Made by a program: the position numbers and the translations under genes. Below, piece by piece: positions 45,465 to 57,188 of a DNA stretch of 64,000 bases. Under the pieces are notes generated by a model. The model saw only the letters and a list, made by a program, of their open reading frames with translations. It was not told the DNA's origin and made no database searches. Numbering within the stretch: position 1 is the first letter of the stretch; each line of letters starts with the position of its first letter. The stretch comes from Solanum dulcamara. Lineage: Eukaryota; Streptophyta; Magnoliopsida; Solanales; Solanaceae. Location: the NCBI RefSeq assembly GCF_947179165.1, contig NC_077242.1:28147097-28211096 (forward strand), in the 5' to 3' direction.

Positions 45465-47058
45465 AATTCCTAGTCTATTAACTACCCCAAACCCTACTAA
45501 ATCCCTCATTCCCTCCTATTCACTCAACACAAAATCACCTCTCTAGAATCTCTCTTGCAAGTCAATCTTCTTCTCCAAGTTGTGCACTCAAGAATCTTCA
45601 AGTTCAGGTATCCATGTTCCAATTCCATATAAGGATTTGATTAACTAAGGTATATGGGAATTAATCCATGGATATTCTTTCATCCATGGGGTCCAAGGGT
45701 GTTTCAATTATCTCTTTCATGAATTTCTCCTAAATTCTAAGGTTTTTATCAATTTACACTAGGTCAAGTCAATTATGCTTTTATTCGATTGGGATGATCT
45801 ATTCATACATGATTTCAATTCAATTATATGTTTTAAATAAATTTTATAAGGACCCTTGCATTATGTCATGAATTTCAAGTATGAATTATGAATTTATGAT
45901 CATGGATTTGATGAATTCTCGTGTATGATTTATAAAGCTATGTATTATGATTCAAGTACGATTTCAAGTATAAAACCATAAATTGTGCAAGGTTTTTTCA
46001 CAATATACAAGATATAATGATTTGGATGCTTAGAAAGGTATGTATCCACAAGTTCAAGTTATAGTCATGATTTCCAAGGAGCTATTCTTATGATGTATTT
46101 TCATGATGATTGGATTGGTTGATTTACCTTACCTAATGACTATGTGTTATGTATTTAATTGGGATTAACTTAGCACCGAGCGAACTTTGTGATGGGGATC
46201 CATGAGGGAACCCCTAGTAGCAACCCTTAGTTCCAAAACTACATGCCACCGTAGGTGCCTTTATATATTAGCTAGTGGATCCACGTATAACTCATGTTAT
46301 ATTTATGATACAGAGTCTACCTAGGAAAGTAGCCTCTTTCTTCTCGGTGTGGTAGTTACATCGGATTCCATATTATAGCTCACATGGTCCTACATGCCGG
46401 TTAATATTAATATCACAAATATGTGTATGCTACATTTACATGTTTTAATGACGTTTTTATGATGAATTGACCTTATGATATAATTTCAAGTGATTTAAAG
46501 TTTTATTCATATTTTCAAGATATTGGTTATGCATCACATGTTCATATTGACTATGTCCGATTACCATTGTTCATGCATATTTCTCACATACTTAGTGAAT
46601 TCAAAGTACTAACACATATTTTTTACCTACATTGTCTCATAATGTAGGGTCCAATGATCACTCTACGTTCCCGCTTGTGGCTAGATATTGTGTTACTATC
46701 TCTTGTTGGTGAGTCCTCATCTTTTGAGGACATGACATTTATGATTTATCTATATTTCTTATGTATTTCATTCTTATGTTGGTGATCTAGAAACTTGTCC
46801 TAAGCCCCATCCATGTTAGTAGAGGTCTGTTAGATTTGTCATGGAGTCTATTTTGTCCCATTATTTAGAGATTTTAGCTTGTGTTTCCCTTGTGATGAGA
46901 TTTCCTTATTGAGGCTTTTATTCCGCATTCATGATATCTCTTGTTATGTTCTTATTTAACTTATGTGTTCTCATGTATGATATGCTAAGCAGCTTGGTTG
47001 GAGTCCTTTGGGATTCTAATCAATGTGTCATACCTAGGGCCTAACCTGGGTTATGACA

Positions 47059-47410
47059 TTATGATTTCCAGAATATTGTATGACCTTGTACTATTTTTTT
47101 TCAGAATTAGATCATCAGTTTCTTGTTATGTTTACTTGGTCATTGCATTAGCTTGTTTTCAAACTTATAATGTTATTATGTAATGTTTATGCATTTTCAA
47201 ATACTCAGTATATTTGAAGTACTAACCGCATACTTTTCTACATATATTAATAATATGGGTTTTGACACTCCATCCATGCTCACGGTTAGTACAAATTTCA
47301 TCTGCTTATAATGATTGTTGGCGAGTCCTCATATTCCGATGACAATGTTATCTTTTTATTTCAGTTTTTTTGATTGTAGAGTTAGCTAGGAACAAGTCCT
47401 AGCAACTCAC
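47059..47410 (+). repeat. Partial LTR end, related to LTR F-plus
   Basis: Matches the last third of LTR F-plus in order: 'atactcagtatatttgaagtactaac' against 46590 onward, 'gttggcgagtcctcat' against 46700, and 'gaacaagtcctag' against 46790. It lacks start and end, so it is a fragment. Confidence 0.55.
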
Positions 47411-48460
47411 CTATGTAGTAAGGCTTTCAAACAAAATAGTTAGATTCCACATATATGCCTTCATATGTTGCCTTTTGTTGTACGAGACTTTAACACGAAT
47501 TGGATGATAGATACAACTTTTGAAAATCATCTTCCTTTCTTTTAGGCATGAGACAAAATGAAATTTAAATGGTGAATTACTACTCTTCCACTCTACGAAT
47601 GGTTCATTAGGAAATTGAAACTTAACCATATGGGTTCAATAGTCAACAAAGACATAGCAAGCATGATGCCAATCTGTACCAAGAATAATATCGAAGTCAG
47701 TCATATCTAACTCTACTAGATCAACTGAGTTGATTTTATGAAAAATTGAGATCGGGCAATTTCTGAAAACCTGTTTAGCTAAAATTGAATCACCGATAGT
47801 AATAGAGACTGAGAAAGGTTCTTATAGGATTTTGCAACTAATATCAAACTTTATAGCAATACAAGGTGTAACGACTAAAAGATTTGATCCATTATATAAA
47901 AAAGCATTAACATAAAACTAAATGACTCGTAATATACTAGTGACCACATCAGGATAGTCTTTCTGAGCCAGTCAAGTCTAAAGACCATAAAACCCGCTCT
48001 GATGTTGACCACCACCAGAACCTGATGAAGTATCCTGCTGAACTAGGTGACCTGTAGAAGTAGACCGAGAGTGCTGACGATGATCTCTACCCTTGTTAGC
48101 AACCAAAGGGGAATCTCTCAATTTGTGACCAATCTTACCAAAACCATATTATCTATCAGTACCAACTAAGCACTTCTTTGAGGCTTAGGGTTAGACACCT
48201 TATCCTTGTTAAACTTCTGAACCAAAGTGCTAGACAAAGTCGGGAAAGAGTATTTTTGTCGAATCTGAGAATGACCAATATTTTTGGACCTCTGATGAGA
48301 ATAATTACCATTATCTTTCATTTCCCTCTTAGTCCCTTTATCCCTCTCCTTAAACTTCTCTTTCTAAATTTGTTCAGAATGAGTCATCAAATTTGAGATA
48401 TACATCTCCTTTATCAACATAGAAGTTCTACATACTTTGGCATAACCATAATACTACTAT
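47411..48460 (-). pseudogene. Gypsy gag C-terminus and protease fragment
   Basis: On the minus strand a degraded zinc knuckle (about 48110-48155; 'YGFGKIGHKLRDSP', with two Cys lost) is followed by a Gly/Ser/His-rich linker. Next come the end of protease ('LVELDMTDFDIILGTDWHHACYVFVDYRT', about 47720-47625) and the downstream 'VKFQFPNEPFVEWKSS' segment. The order equals that of elements 1 and G. RT does not follow; plus-strand LTR sequence begins at its end instead. Confidence 0.75.
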
Positions 48461-49344
48461 TACAACAAGACAGATCATAAGTCTCAAAATAAAATTTTGA
48501 TTCCATATAGAGTACAACCTGATAATCTCAAATGCTAATATCATATACGTGACTAGGACAAGTCATATGCGTGACTAGGACAAGTCTCTCTCTCACAAAG
48601 CAAGTATGAAACTAGAAGATATGAAATAAAAGACAGCATATGATGGTCATGCCCTCGAACCATAAGGACTCACCTAAAAGCTAGATAATACTGATCAATC
48701 CACTAGCCATGGCTGGATGGAGGAATATTAGAACGTATATTATAAAATATTATAGACACAATAGAGGTATGTGTCAGCACTATAGAGAGTACTAAGTATG
48801 AAGAATTTGTAATGCATGACATAAAATATGATAATGCAATAACCAAGCTAAAATATGACCTAATCTAAAATATTGTTAAAAACATAAAATATGGTCAATG
48901 CAACACTCAAAATAAAATCATAAGCTTAACATAACATAACTGAGAATCATAAGTCTTTGTGAGATATACCATTGTGTGATTTATAAAATGGAGTCTAGTG
49001 TCTCTCCCACACCTAAAAGATGATTTCCTACTTACTAGGTAAGGACGATGAACATGATCTATTTGTGGATCCACTAGCTTAAGCTGATTTGTTCAGTTGG
49101 GACATCCTACGGGGGCATGAGTATGGGACTAAGGGATTGGTACTAAATAACTCCACCTCTACTAACGGGTGAGCATCCATCCCAAAGTCCTTTAGGTGCT
49201 AACTAAACTATTAATGCAATATCATCCATAAATAAATCATGATTTCATAACATATTTATAAAAGACACTTATCTAAAACATCTATATCTTGATAACCATT
49301 TCATAGAAAATAGTAGAAATACTTCACATTGAGTATACTTCATG
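48461..49344 (-). repeat. LTR fragment, minus orientation
   Basis: Non-coding. The block at about 49020-49160 ('gtggatccactagct', 'gggggcatgag', 'gtgagcatccatcc') is the complement of the type of LTR segment seen at 38950-39060. Ends unclear. Confidence 0.45.
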
Positions 49345-50734
49345 TCACGATCAATTTCTCAGATCATGATGGCACCTATCATAATTTCTCGATAGGTAAG
49401 CCAAATCTGTAATCCAAAATGGCAAGTAATGGAAATAAGGGAGAAATATTAAATAGAACTAAGATAAATTAAATAAATACCAAAATAAAGAAAAAGTAGA
49501 TGAATATATACAAATAAACCAAAAGAATCCCCCCTAGAACCTATAAGTTATAAGTACAAAGATGCTACAAAAACAAAACAAGTACAAGTCCCAAAGGTGG
49601 ACCAAGAATATATACAATATTGGCTAGTCTCAACCGTACAAAAAGATAGGTCATCCAAGCTAAAGAAGAAATAAATGATCTCAAAATGACAAGTTCTCAC
49701 CCTGGTCTCTCGAACTGGCTACAACAGGCTTTATCTATCCATGATGGTAGCTGATACTTAATCTTGCATCACAAAAGTAGATGCAGAGTGTAGTATGAGT
49801 ACTAGATATAAGGTACCCAGTAGCCATCATAGGCTGACACAGCAGGAAAGGTAAAAATAATATGAACAAGATGAATAAGCCTAAATAGGAGTCACAATAT
49901 GGCATCTAAAATAAGAATGGTCAATATCCAAAAGAATAGGAAGCTACAATCTAGGAAGACTACAAATAACTACACCCAACTGGACTCCATAAGCACAGCC
50001 AGGACACTCACGCATAAGTTTAAATAAAACCCGAACAAACCCCTAAAAGCCCCTTGGGTACATAAAATATCTATGACTATAAAGGCTAGTACCTAAGAAT
50101 ATGCGATACCAAGGACTGAAGAACCATATCATCCTCGAACTAAGAATCTCTAAGAATTTGTTTAGCATGCATGTCCTAAGGGCCAAGGCCAAGACTGGCA
50201 CCCTAATTCTCGCCAAATTATCAATGTGGTCAAGGACGGGACTAGGACCGGATGCTCGCCAAATCTATTGATAAGGTGGAGGCTGATACTGGGATCCAGA
50301 TGCTCTCTATACTAGCAAGCCGATAGAGGCTAGGAATGTTTCCCAGATTTTCCCCTATGAAATTCTAAAATTGAGGCTTGGTCTGGGACTCGGATGCTCA
50401 TGGATGATTAAATCAATGGTACCAAATATTCTCCTTTCCAACCAGATACTGATAATTACCGAGGATCTCCCCCACAATGAGTCAACTAATATATCACCAT
50501 GGCTTCAACCGAAACTTAAAAAAATGAACACAAAGTCTAGTATCACCAACGCATCTCAAAAGAAGAAATCATAGAAAATTATGGAAAAGGTTGTTCTTAA
50601 TTGCAAAGCTGCCATCTAGCTAACGCCAACTACCAGACACTAGCCAGTTACGTCATTCTACAAGGATCTAAGCGCACTGGAGCGACACCGATGCATCTAA
50701 AGCAAGTTACACAATCTATACTAAGGCTAACATG
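49345..50734 (-). repeat. LTR-like sequence beginning TGTCACGAT
   Basis: Begins 'tgtcacgatcaatttctcagatcatgatggcacc', which read on the minus strand is a typical LTR 3' end (TCGTGACA). The rest has no coding similarity. The right edge fuses with the left LTR of element G at about 50735; the two may form one rearranged LTR. Confidence 0.4.
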
Positions 50735-52161
50735 GAAAAAGAAAACTTACTCAGGATAGTTACCTCTTAAAACAACTCAACTCAAATAAGCATGACATAT
50801 AATAAGACACATTACTTTAAAAGATAGTAATGCAACTCAGTGTATAAAATATAAGAATTTTACTTCTTGGGGAGTTTGTCTTACCTTCCCAGGGTAAGGG
50901 ATGCAAAATCATCTCTGGATCCAATAAAAGTCTTCTTTTAGGACAATAAAGAGTCACTTGAATGAATAGTACGATCCTATACTACAATGGCTACATTATT
51001 TATGGGGTTCGTGTTGTTCTATACTCTTTCCTAAATCCATGTTCAATACTGTTATGAAAATATAATTTATTATGCTCATAACTCAAAGTAGTGTATTTAC
51101 TCAATTAGTCTCTTTGGAACTTACCTCAAAACTCAAATTGTCTTAACTCATCTCTTATCTTTAAAATAAACATAAACTCACATTAATGAATGCATTTAAA
51201 AGAAATATTTGACTTGTCAGCTAAATCTTAAAATAGTTGTTCAAATTTTTTTACATCATTTATAATCAATAATTCTCATTATCAAAATAGTTATTAAGAG
51301 ACTTATCAAGTCATTCTCAAAATGATATGTAAAAGATCAAATTCAACTCAATGTCAAAATGATAAATGAAAGGTTTCTCAAATTTAATTCATGTTCAAGC
51401 TATTTTTCAATCAAATGATGAAAATAATTACTCATTGTTTAACCTAAATAATGCATAAACTAATAAATATAAAATTTAACTAGGGTTCATGGGAATGCAA
51501 CCATGAATCCCAAATCTCAAAACTCAACTCAAGATACGCAACAAGATATATTTGAATATACTCAAGAATACAATGGAATTTAGATAGAAAACTCAAGAAT
51601 TCACATTATAGGAATTAAAACCTCAATCATGAAACTCAACTTAACTATATAGAGATGTAGAGCACGAGAAAAAAATTTAGTCCATTGTTATGATATCATT
51701 ATATACCTGGAATGAAGATTTCCTAAGCAAAAATTGAACAATAGGCTTTAAATTCTTGAACAAACGTTTTGGGTGTTTAATGAGGAAAAAACCCTTTTGG
51801 GTGCTTATAAGGGACAAATTTTGGTCCTAAAATAGAGTGGGTTAAGTTTGGAAAATATGAGAAAAAGACCGAAATGCCCCTCATTAAAATAAAAGTTGGG
51901 CAAAAATAAGCCTCCAAGTTTGCAGACTTGGTATCCAGATCCAATTTTCAGAATTCTTCTTCTACGCAACGCAGAGACATTGCGGAATATACTATCTAAA
52001 AATTTCATGGATCAAAATTACCCTTCACGGACTTGGTCCCTAGTTTGAATTTTCCCAAATATTTCACTATGGACGGGGACTGGGTCCCCAGATTCATTTT
52101 TTTCTAGATTTTTCTCTTAGTTCTCGGAATAATCTAAGTTACAATAGTATTGGATGTTACA
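50735..52161 (-). repeat. Element G 3' LTR (outer end missing)
   Basis: Minus-strand start TGTAACATCCAATACTATTG at 52161. Aligns with about 57700-58953 of the other LTR ('cagtgtataaaatataa', 'ttacttcttggggagttt', 'attaatgaatgcatttaaaa'). Confidence 0.85.
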
Positions 52162-52296
52162 ATATCTCTCCCTTGGGATCATTCGTCTTTGAATAATGAG
52201 CTCAAATAGAATTTATTCAAGGTACAAATAAAACACAAGAACTTTAAAACATTAACTCAAGAATAACTCATGTAATTTCATCAACTAAAGAAGGTA

Positions 52297-52660
52297 CTAA
52301 CTCAATAATGGGAATAAAAATAATACCTTTAACATCGACCCTAGGAGGAACGAATAGATTCGGGTTCTTCGTCCTCCTATCCTCTTTGGATTGCCATCTA
52401 GCCTCCTCAATGAATTAATTTTGCCATAAAACTTTGACTGAAGCGACCTCTTTGGTCCTTTATTTACGAACTTCACGATCAAGATTTTGAATAGGAACCT
52501 CCTCATAGGACAAGATTCTTTTACTCTAATGTTTTTTGTAGGAACAATGAGTGAAGGATCACCCATGCATTTCTTAAGCATGGAGATATGGAACACTCGA
52601 TGAACGACATCTAACTCTGAAGGAAGCTCTAAATCATAAGCAACATTACCCACTCTCTTT
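52297..52660 (-). pseudogene. Element G integrase tail with chromodomain-type end
   Basis: Minus-strand reading 'VAYDLELPSELDVVHRVFHISMLKKCMGD', then 'PSLIVP', and after a frameshift the chromodomain-type 'EVP..IL' and 'KVLW' region (to about 52350). Typical of chromoviruses of the Tekay/Del clade. Confidence 0.8.
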
Positions 52661-52899
52661 ATAATCTAGTAAAGACCAATGTAACACGGACTCTACTTTC
52701 TTTTATTTCCAAACCTCATAACTCCCTTCATGGGAAAAACCTTCAAGTGCACCCAATCATTTACCTCAAACTCCAAGTCTATTCTCCTAACATCAGTGTA
52801 GGATTTCTGATGACTTTGCTTAGTTTTCAACCTTTCTTGGATGATCTTCACTTTCTACATAGATTGGTGGCTAAATATGGTTCTCTCAACTCAGCCTCA

Positions 52900-53800
52900 C
52901 CAACCTCTAACCACCCAATTGACCATATACATCTCCTCCCATAAAGATCCGCATGTGGAGCCATTTGAATGCTCGAATGAAAGCTATTATTTTAAGCAAA
53001 CTCAATAAGCGTCAAGTGGTTATCCCAATTACCTTTGAAATAAGTAGCACATGTTCTAGGTATCTACTCTAGAGTATAAATACTATGGTTAGCTTAACCA
53101 TCTATTTGGGGGTGAAAAGTATAACTAAGCTTCACCTTTGAACCCAAACCTTTCTGGAAGGATTCCAAAACAGTGCATTGAATTCAATACCTCTATCTTT
53201 GATAATGGACAAAGGAACTCCATGAAGTCTAACTATCTCTCAAATGTACAACCTTGCATAATTCTCTGTTAAATTTATAGTCTTCACAGGCACGAAGTAG
53301 GCTAATTTAGTCATCTTATCCACAATCACCCACATCCAATAATGTTGTCTGCAAGATCGCGGTAAACCTGTAATGAAATCCACGCTAATCATCTCCCATT
53401 TCCATTCCCACAAAGCTTTTGACATTAAACTTTTACTTGTTTCCAATTCAGGCGCATAGATACAAACTATGTTATGTCTCTCTTCATATCATTCCAACAA
53501 TAGACCTCCCTCAAGTTATGGTAAATCTTTGTAGAACCTGGATGGATGGAACACCTGAAGATATGGGCCTCTATCATTATTACGCCATGAAGACCATCAA
53601 AACTTGAAACACATAACCTGCCCTAATATCTTAACACTCCATCTCCCCCTTTGGCGAAAGCCTTTACTTTCTGCTTATGAATGTCATCTTTCAATTGGAG
53701 GATAATAGGATCTTTATCTTGCTTTTATTTTACCTCAACAACTAATGAACACTCAGCCCATTCTAGACAATAACACCTCCTTCATCAGAGTCAACAAGAT
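52900..53800 (-). pseudogene. Element G integrase core, disrupted
   Basis: First catalytic Asp in 'ISVDFITGLPRS' (about 53390-53350), second in 'SIIKDRGIEFNALFW' (about 53211-53165). The position of the third (Glu) reads Asn after a stop in 'DG*ANHS' (about 53100). The segment 'PLIEFA', 'NSFHSSIQMAPH' and 'LYGRRC' follows at about 53010-52940. Numerous stops. Confidence 0.82.
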
Positions 53801-53839
53801 GAACACCCAGACGTGCAAGTCTATGTACTTTCTTGGCTA

Positions 53840-54330
53840 ACTCTTTCTTCTCCTCCTCCATATGAACGGTACTCCTCTTGGAAAACTTGTTAAGAGAAAC
53901 GGCAATAACATTAGCTTTACCTGGATTTTAAAGATACTCATGTCATAGTACTTGAGTAACTCAATCCATCTTTTTCCCCTCAGGTTGAGCTCATTCTGAC
54001 TGAATACATATTGTAGGCTTTTTTGATCTGTGAACACATCTACGTGCATGCCATAAAAATAGTAACGCCAAATATTGAGTGCAAATACTACTGCTGCCAA
54101 CTCTAGATTATGATTCGGACAATTATTCTCATGAACCTTAAGTTATATAGAAGCATATGCAATAACCTTGCCTTTTTACATTAGAACCCAACCAAATTCT
54201 ACTATAGATGTATCGCAATAAATCACAAACTCATTTCACTTTTAGCTGTTGAAAACTCTTCTCACAGGCATCGTGCTATTGAAACTTAGTCTTCTTTTGA
54301 GTCAACTTAGTCAATGGCAATGATTTGGAT
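53840..54330 (-). pseudogene. Element G RNase H domain, disrupted
   Basis: Carries 'MAAVVFALNIWRYYFYGMHVDVFTDQKSLQYVFSQ' style sequence (54100-53990; shown here only as the family hallmark: Asp in 'FTDQKSL'), then 'LNLRGKRWIELLKYYDMS'. The upstream part with the first catalytic Asp is frameshifted. Confidence 0.82.
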
Positions 54331-54399
54331 GATAATCCTTCAACAAATCTCCTATAATAGAAAGCCAAACCTAAGAAACTTCTTATGTCAGTCGGGGAT

Positions 54400-55190
54400 G
54401 TGAGTCTTGGCTAGTTTTTTACGGCTTCAATCTTCTGTGAATCAACTTGAATACCATATTCCAAAATAATATGGCATAAGAATGCCATGGATGCAGGACA
54501 GAACTCACACTTCGAAAACTTAGCATATAACTCCTTTTCCTTGAGAGTTTGAAGAAAAATTCTGAGATGATTGGCATGCTCCTCCTTATTCATCAAGTAG
54601 ATCAGTATTTCATCGATAAAAATGATAACAAACATATGTAGATACTACTTGAACACTCTATTCATTAGGTCCATAAATGCTGCAAGGATATCAGTCAAAC
54701 TAAAGGACATGACTAGAAACTCAGAGTGACCATACCTGGTTCTAAAGGCTGTCTTCGGGATGTCACATCTCTTACCTTCAACTGATGATAGCGTAATCTG
54801 AGGTCTATCTTGGAGAAACAGATGTCACCCTAAAGTTGGTCGAAAAGATCATCAATCCTTGAAAAAGGATACTTATACTTTATGATAACTTTATTCAACT
54901 GACGATAGTCAATGCACATTCTCAAAGACCCATCTTTCTTTCACACTAATAGGACTAGAGCTCCCCAAGGTGAGACATTCAGACTAATGAATTCCTTATC
55001 TAAAAGATCGTTCAACTTCTCTTTTAATTCTTTTAACTCAATAGGAGTCATTCTATATGGAGAAATGGAAATAGGGTATGTGTCCAAAAGAACATCTATT
55101 CTGAAATATATCTCCCTATCGAAAGGGACTCCAAGCAAATCCTTAAGAAAGATTTTTGGAAACTCATTAATGACTGAAATAGTTTAGAGG
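54400..55190 (-). pseudogene. Element G RT, catalytic box DD to DE
   Basis: N-terminal linker and fingers ('VPFDREIYFRIDVLLDTYPIS', 'ELKEKLNDLLDKEFI') lie at 55138-55000. '[18 protein letters not shown]' is at about 54945-54890 and 'FSKIDLR..YHQ' at about 54820-54780. The catalytic box at 54609-54623 reads F-I-D-E-I, so the second Asp is Glu. '[17 protein letters not shown]' follows at about 54530-54480. Frames change several times. Confidence 0.87.
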
Positions 55191-55289
55191 GATGGTGTCT
55201 CCACACTCTCATCTCTAACTCGGGAAATATGATAGATACACCCTTTGGAAACTAACTTTTTGGCCTTAAGGTAGGAAATGAATCGACCC

Positions 55290-55790
55290 TTAGGCAAAGC
55301 TGGACTAACCTTCCACTTTATAACTGGCTTATTTGGACACTAAAACTTGACTACTCGAGTTCTATAATCAACTAAGGCATAACAAGCATAAAGCCGATCT
55401 ATGCCAAGAATGACATCAAAGTCAACCATATATAGATCAACGAAGTTGTAAAAGTCTCTTTATGGTAGAAAGAGATAATATAATCACGATAGACTCTCTT
55501 AGCTAGAATGGAGTCACTAATAAGAGTAGAAACACTGAATGGTTCTAAGGGTCATTCATGAAGAATCTCAAACATAACAGCTACATAAGAAGTCATAAAA
55601 GACAAGGTAGCATTTGGATCAGGTGAAGCATAGACTTCATGAGAAGAGACTCGAAGTAAGTTTACTAGTGATAACATCTGGCGAGTTCTCTAGGTCATGC
55701 CAGTTGGCCATACCATACAGATGGTTTGGACCCCTATCTGTCCTTGAATGAGCACCACTCTAATTTTCTCTGTTGAGTTGTTTTGTCTAA
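55290..55790 (-). pseudogene. Element G protease, active site altered
   Basis: The active-site triplet at 55612-55620 reads D-P-N (then A-T-L-S-F) where D-P-G or D-S-G is expected. The later 'VDFDVILGIDRLYACYALVDYRT' segment lies at about 55430-55360. The loss of Gly at the loop should abolish activity. Confidence 0.82.
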
Positions 55791-56970
55791 GAAGATTAGG
55801 CTATGTTGACCCCATTACCCTACATCTGATGGACAATCTCTCACAAAGTAACCCATCTGACCACACTTAGAAGAATCATTATTACCATCACAACACTCTC
55901 CCAAGTGGAGACTCCCACACTTACCACAAGGTGGCTTGTGTGGCAAACTTTGAACCATACTTCCCTGAGATTAATAGTCTTAGGCTTTGAAATTTTGGTT
56001 ACCCTGAGACCTCTAGTAATTCCTATTATTGGCTCTAGGTATAGTTGTTGTAGATGGTACATAGTCAGAAGACCTATTCTGGATGAAAGAACAATTACCA
56101 TTACCACCCTTCTGGTGGTGCCCTCATTATCTGCAGATTTGGCTTTCTTACTTTGTTGTTCCACTCTGTCCTTTTTATTAGTCTCCTCAAATTGCTAGGC
56201 ATTCACCATGATTCTGAGGTCTCCATATCAGTGAGCAATAAGATTGCCTGACACTCCTTCTTTACATGTCTGTTTAAACTTGAAACAAATTTTCTCATTT
56301 TGGCTCTCACATCGGGAACCATTTTGAGAGCATACCTGGACAACTAGATGAATTTGAAGCCATACTCCTTAATTTTCACCCCTTCCTACTTTGAGTTCAT
56401 AAACTTCTCAGATTTTTCCTTCCTAAGCTCTAATGGAAAGAAGTGGTCCGAGAAAGCTTTCGCAAACTCATCCCAAACTACAGGCTTAGCATCTGCACCT
56501 CTGCTTTCCTCCCATTAATTATACCAGATATTGGAAAAATCTTTCAGTTGGTAGGATAGAAGTTCAACTCCCTCTAGGTCTATGGCATGCATGGTTTTTA
56601 GAATCTTCCACATGCTATCAATGAAGTTTTGAGGATCTTCCTCGAACTTAGATCCTATGAAGACTGGTGGGTTCATCCTCAGGAAATCACAAGTCCTATT
56701 TGCAAGAGATTACTCTTGAGAACTAGAGGTTAGAGTAGGGGCATTCTGACAACCCGCAAATGCAGCTATCAATTGGGTGTGCATAGAGATAGTCATCCTA
56801 AATTCAGCCTCAGAGGTCATCATGGGATGCACGGTCTGTGGAACTTCTTGAGTCCTATTTTCTCAACTTCATCATTAAATTCTCTAGCTTGGTTTCGGGT
56901 TTGCATTCTAGATGGTTACGGAACCTCATTCTCTACGACGTTCCTTTAAATCAATGTTCTCTTTGAAGGA
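55791..56970 (-). pseudogene. gag: Element G gag with two zinc knuckles
   Basis: Minus strand. The capsid-like region lies at about 56700-56200. A double zinc-knuckle region follows at about 55930-55835: the first reads C-G-K-C-G-S-L-H-L-G-E-C (intact), the second S-K-C-G-Q-M-G-Y-F-V-R-D-C-P, with first Cys changed to Ser and His to Tyr. This paired knuckle arrangement is familiar from plant chromovirus gags. Confidence 0.78.
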
Positions 56971-57172
56971 ATGATCTGAAAATCATGAAATACATGAATT
57001 AGAAGGAGATTTCATAGAGTTAAACTCTATAGCATGAGATGGAGTAAGATAGAAGTGAAAAAGTTTATAAAGTCATGTAACCTCCCTATTATAGATATGG
57101 TGCTCTTCACACTGATAAGAAGGACTCTACCAGACTTGGATTCATAAACACCATAGGACTCTTGAATTTTGT

Positions 57173-57184
57173 GCTCTGATACCA
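57173..57184 (-). other. Element G primer-binding site, intact
   Basis: Complement reads TGGTATCAGAGC, the plant initiator tRNA-Met site, 4 nt inside the LTR. It is the only perfect PBS in the window. Confidence 0.9.
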
Positions 57185-57188
57185 AGTT

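Larger units (their letters stand above)
40201..45469 (+). mobile_element. Element E: internally deleted gypsy element, inserted in LTR F-plus
   Basis: 40206-45464, starting TGTAACACCCC and ending GGCATGCCA, flanked by AATTA (40201-40205) and AATTC (45465-45469). The 5' LTR (40206 to about 41900) lacks its 3' part. The 3' LTR (about 43209-45464) lacks its first ~490 bp. Only part of pol remains between them. Both outer ends survive, so the losses came after insertion. Confidence 0.8.
37457..47058 (+). mobile_element. LTR F-plus, split by two later insertions
   Basis: A purine tract (AAGGGGAGATAT, ending 37469) precedes an LTR start TATAAGATCCC (37470; TG changed to TA). The LTR continues in three pieces: 37470-37538, 39733-40205 and 45470-47058, ending GGGTTATGACA. 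The joins are verified by target duplications and by comparison with F-minus. The reassembled length is about 2.1 kb. Only ~22 bp of interior remains upstream, so this is the 3' LTR of an element whose body is lost. Confidence 0.8.
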
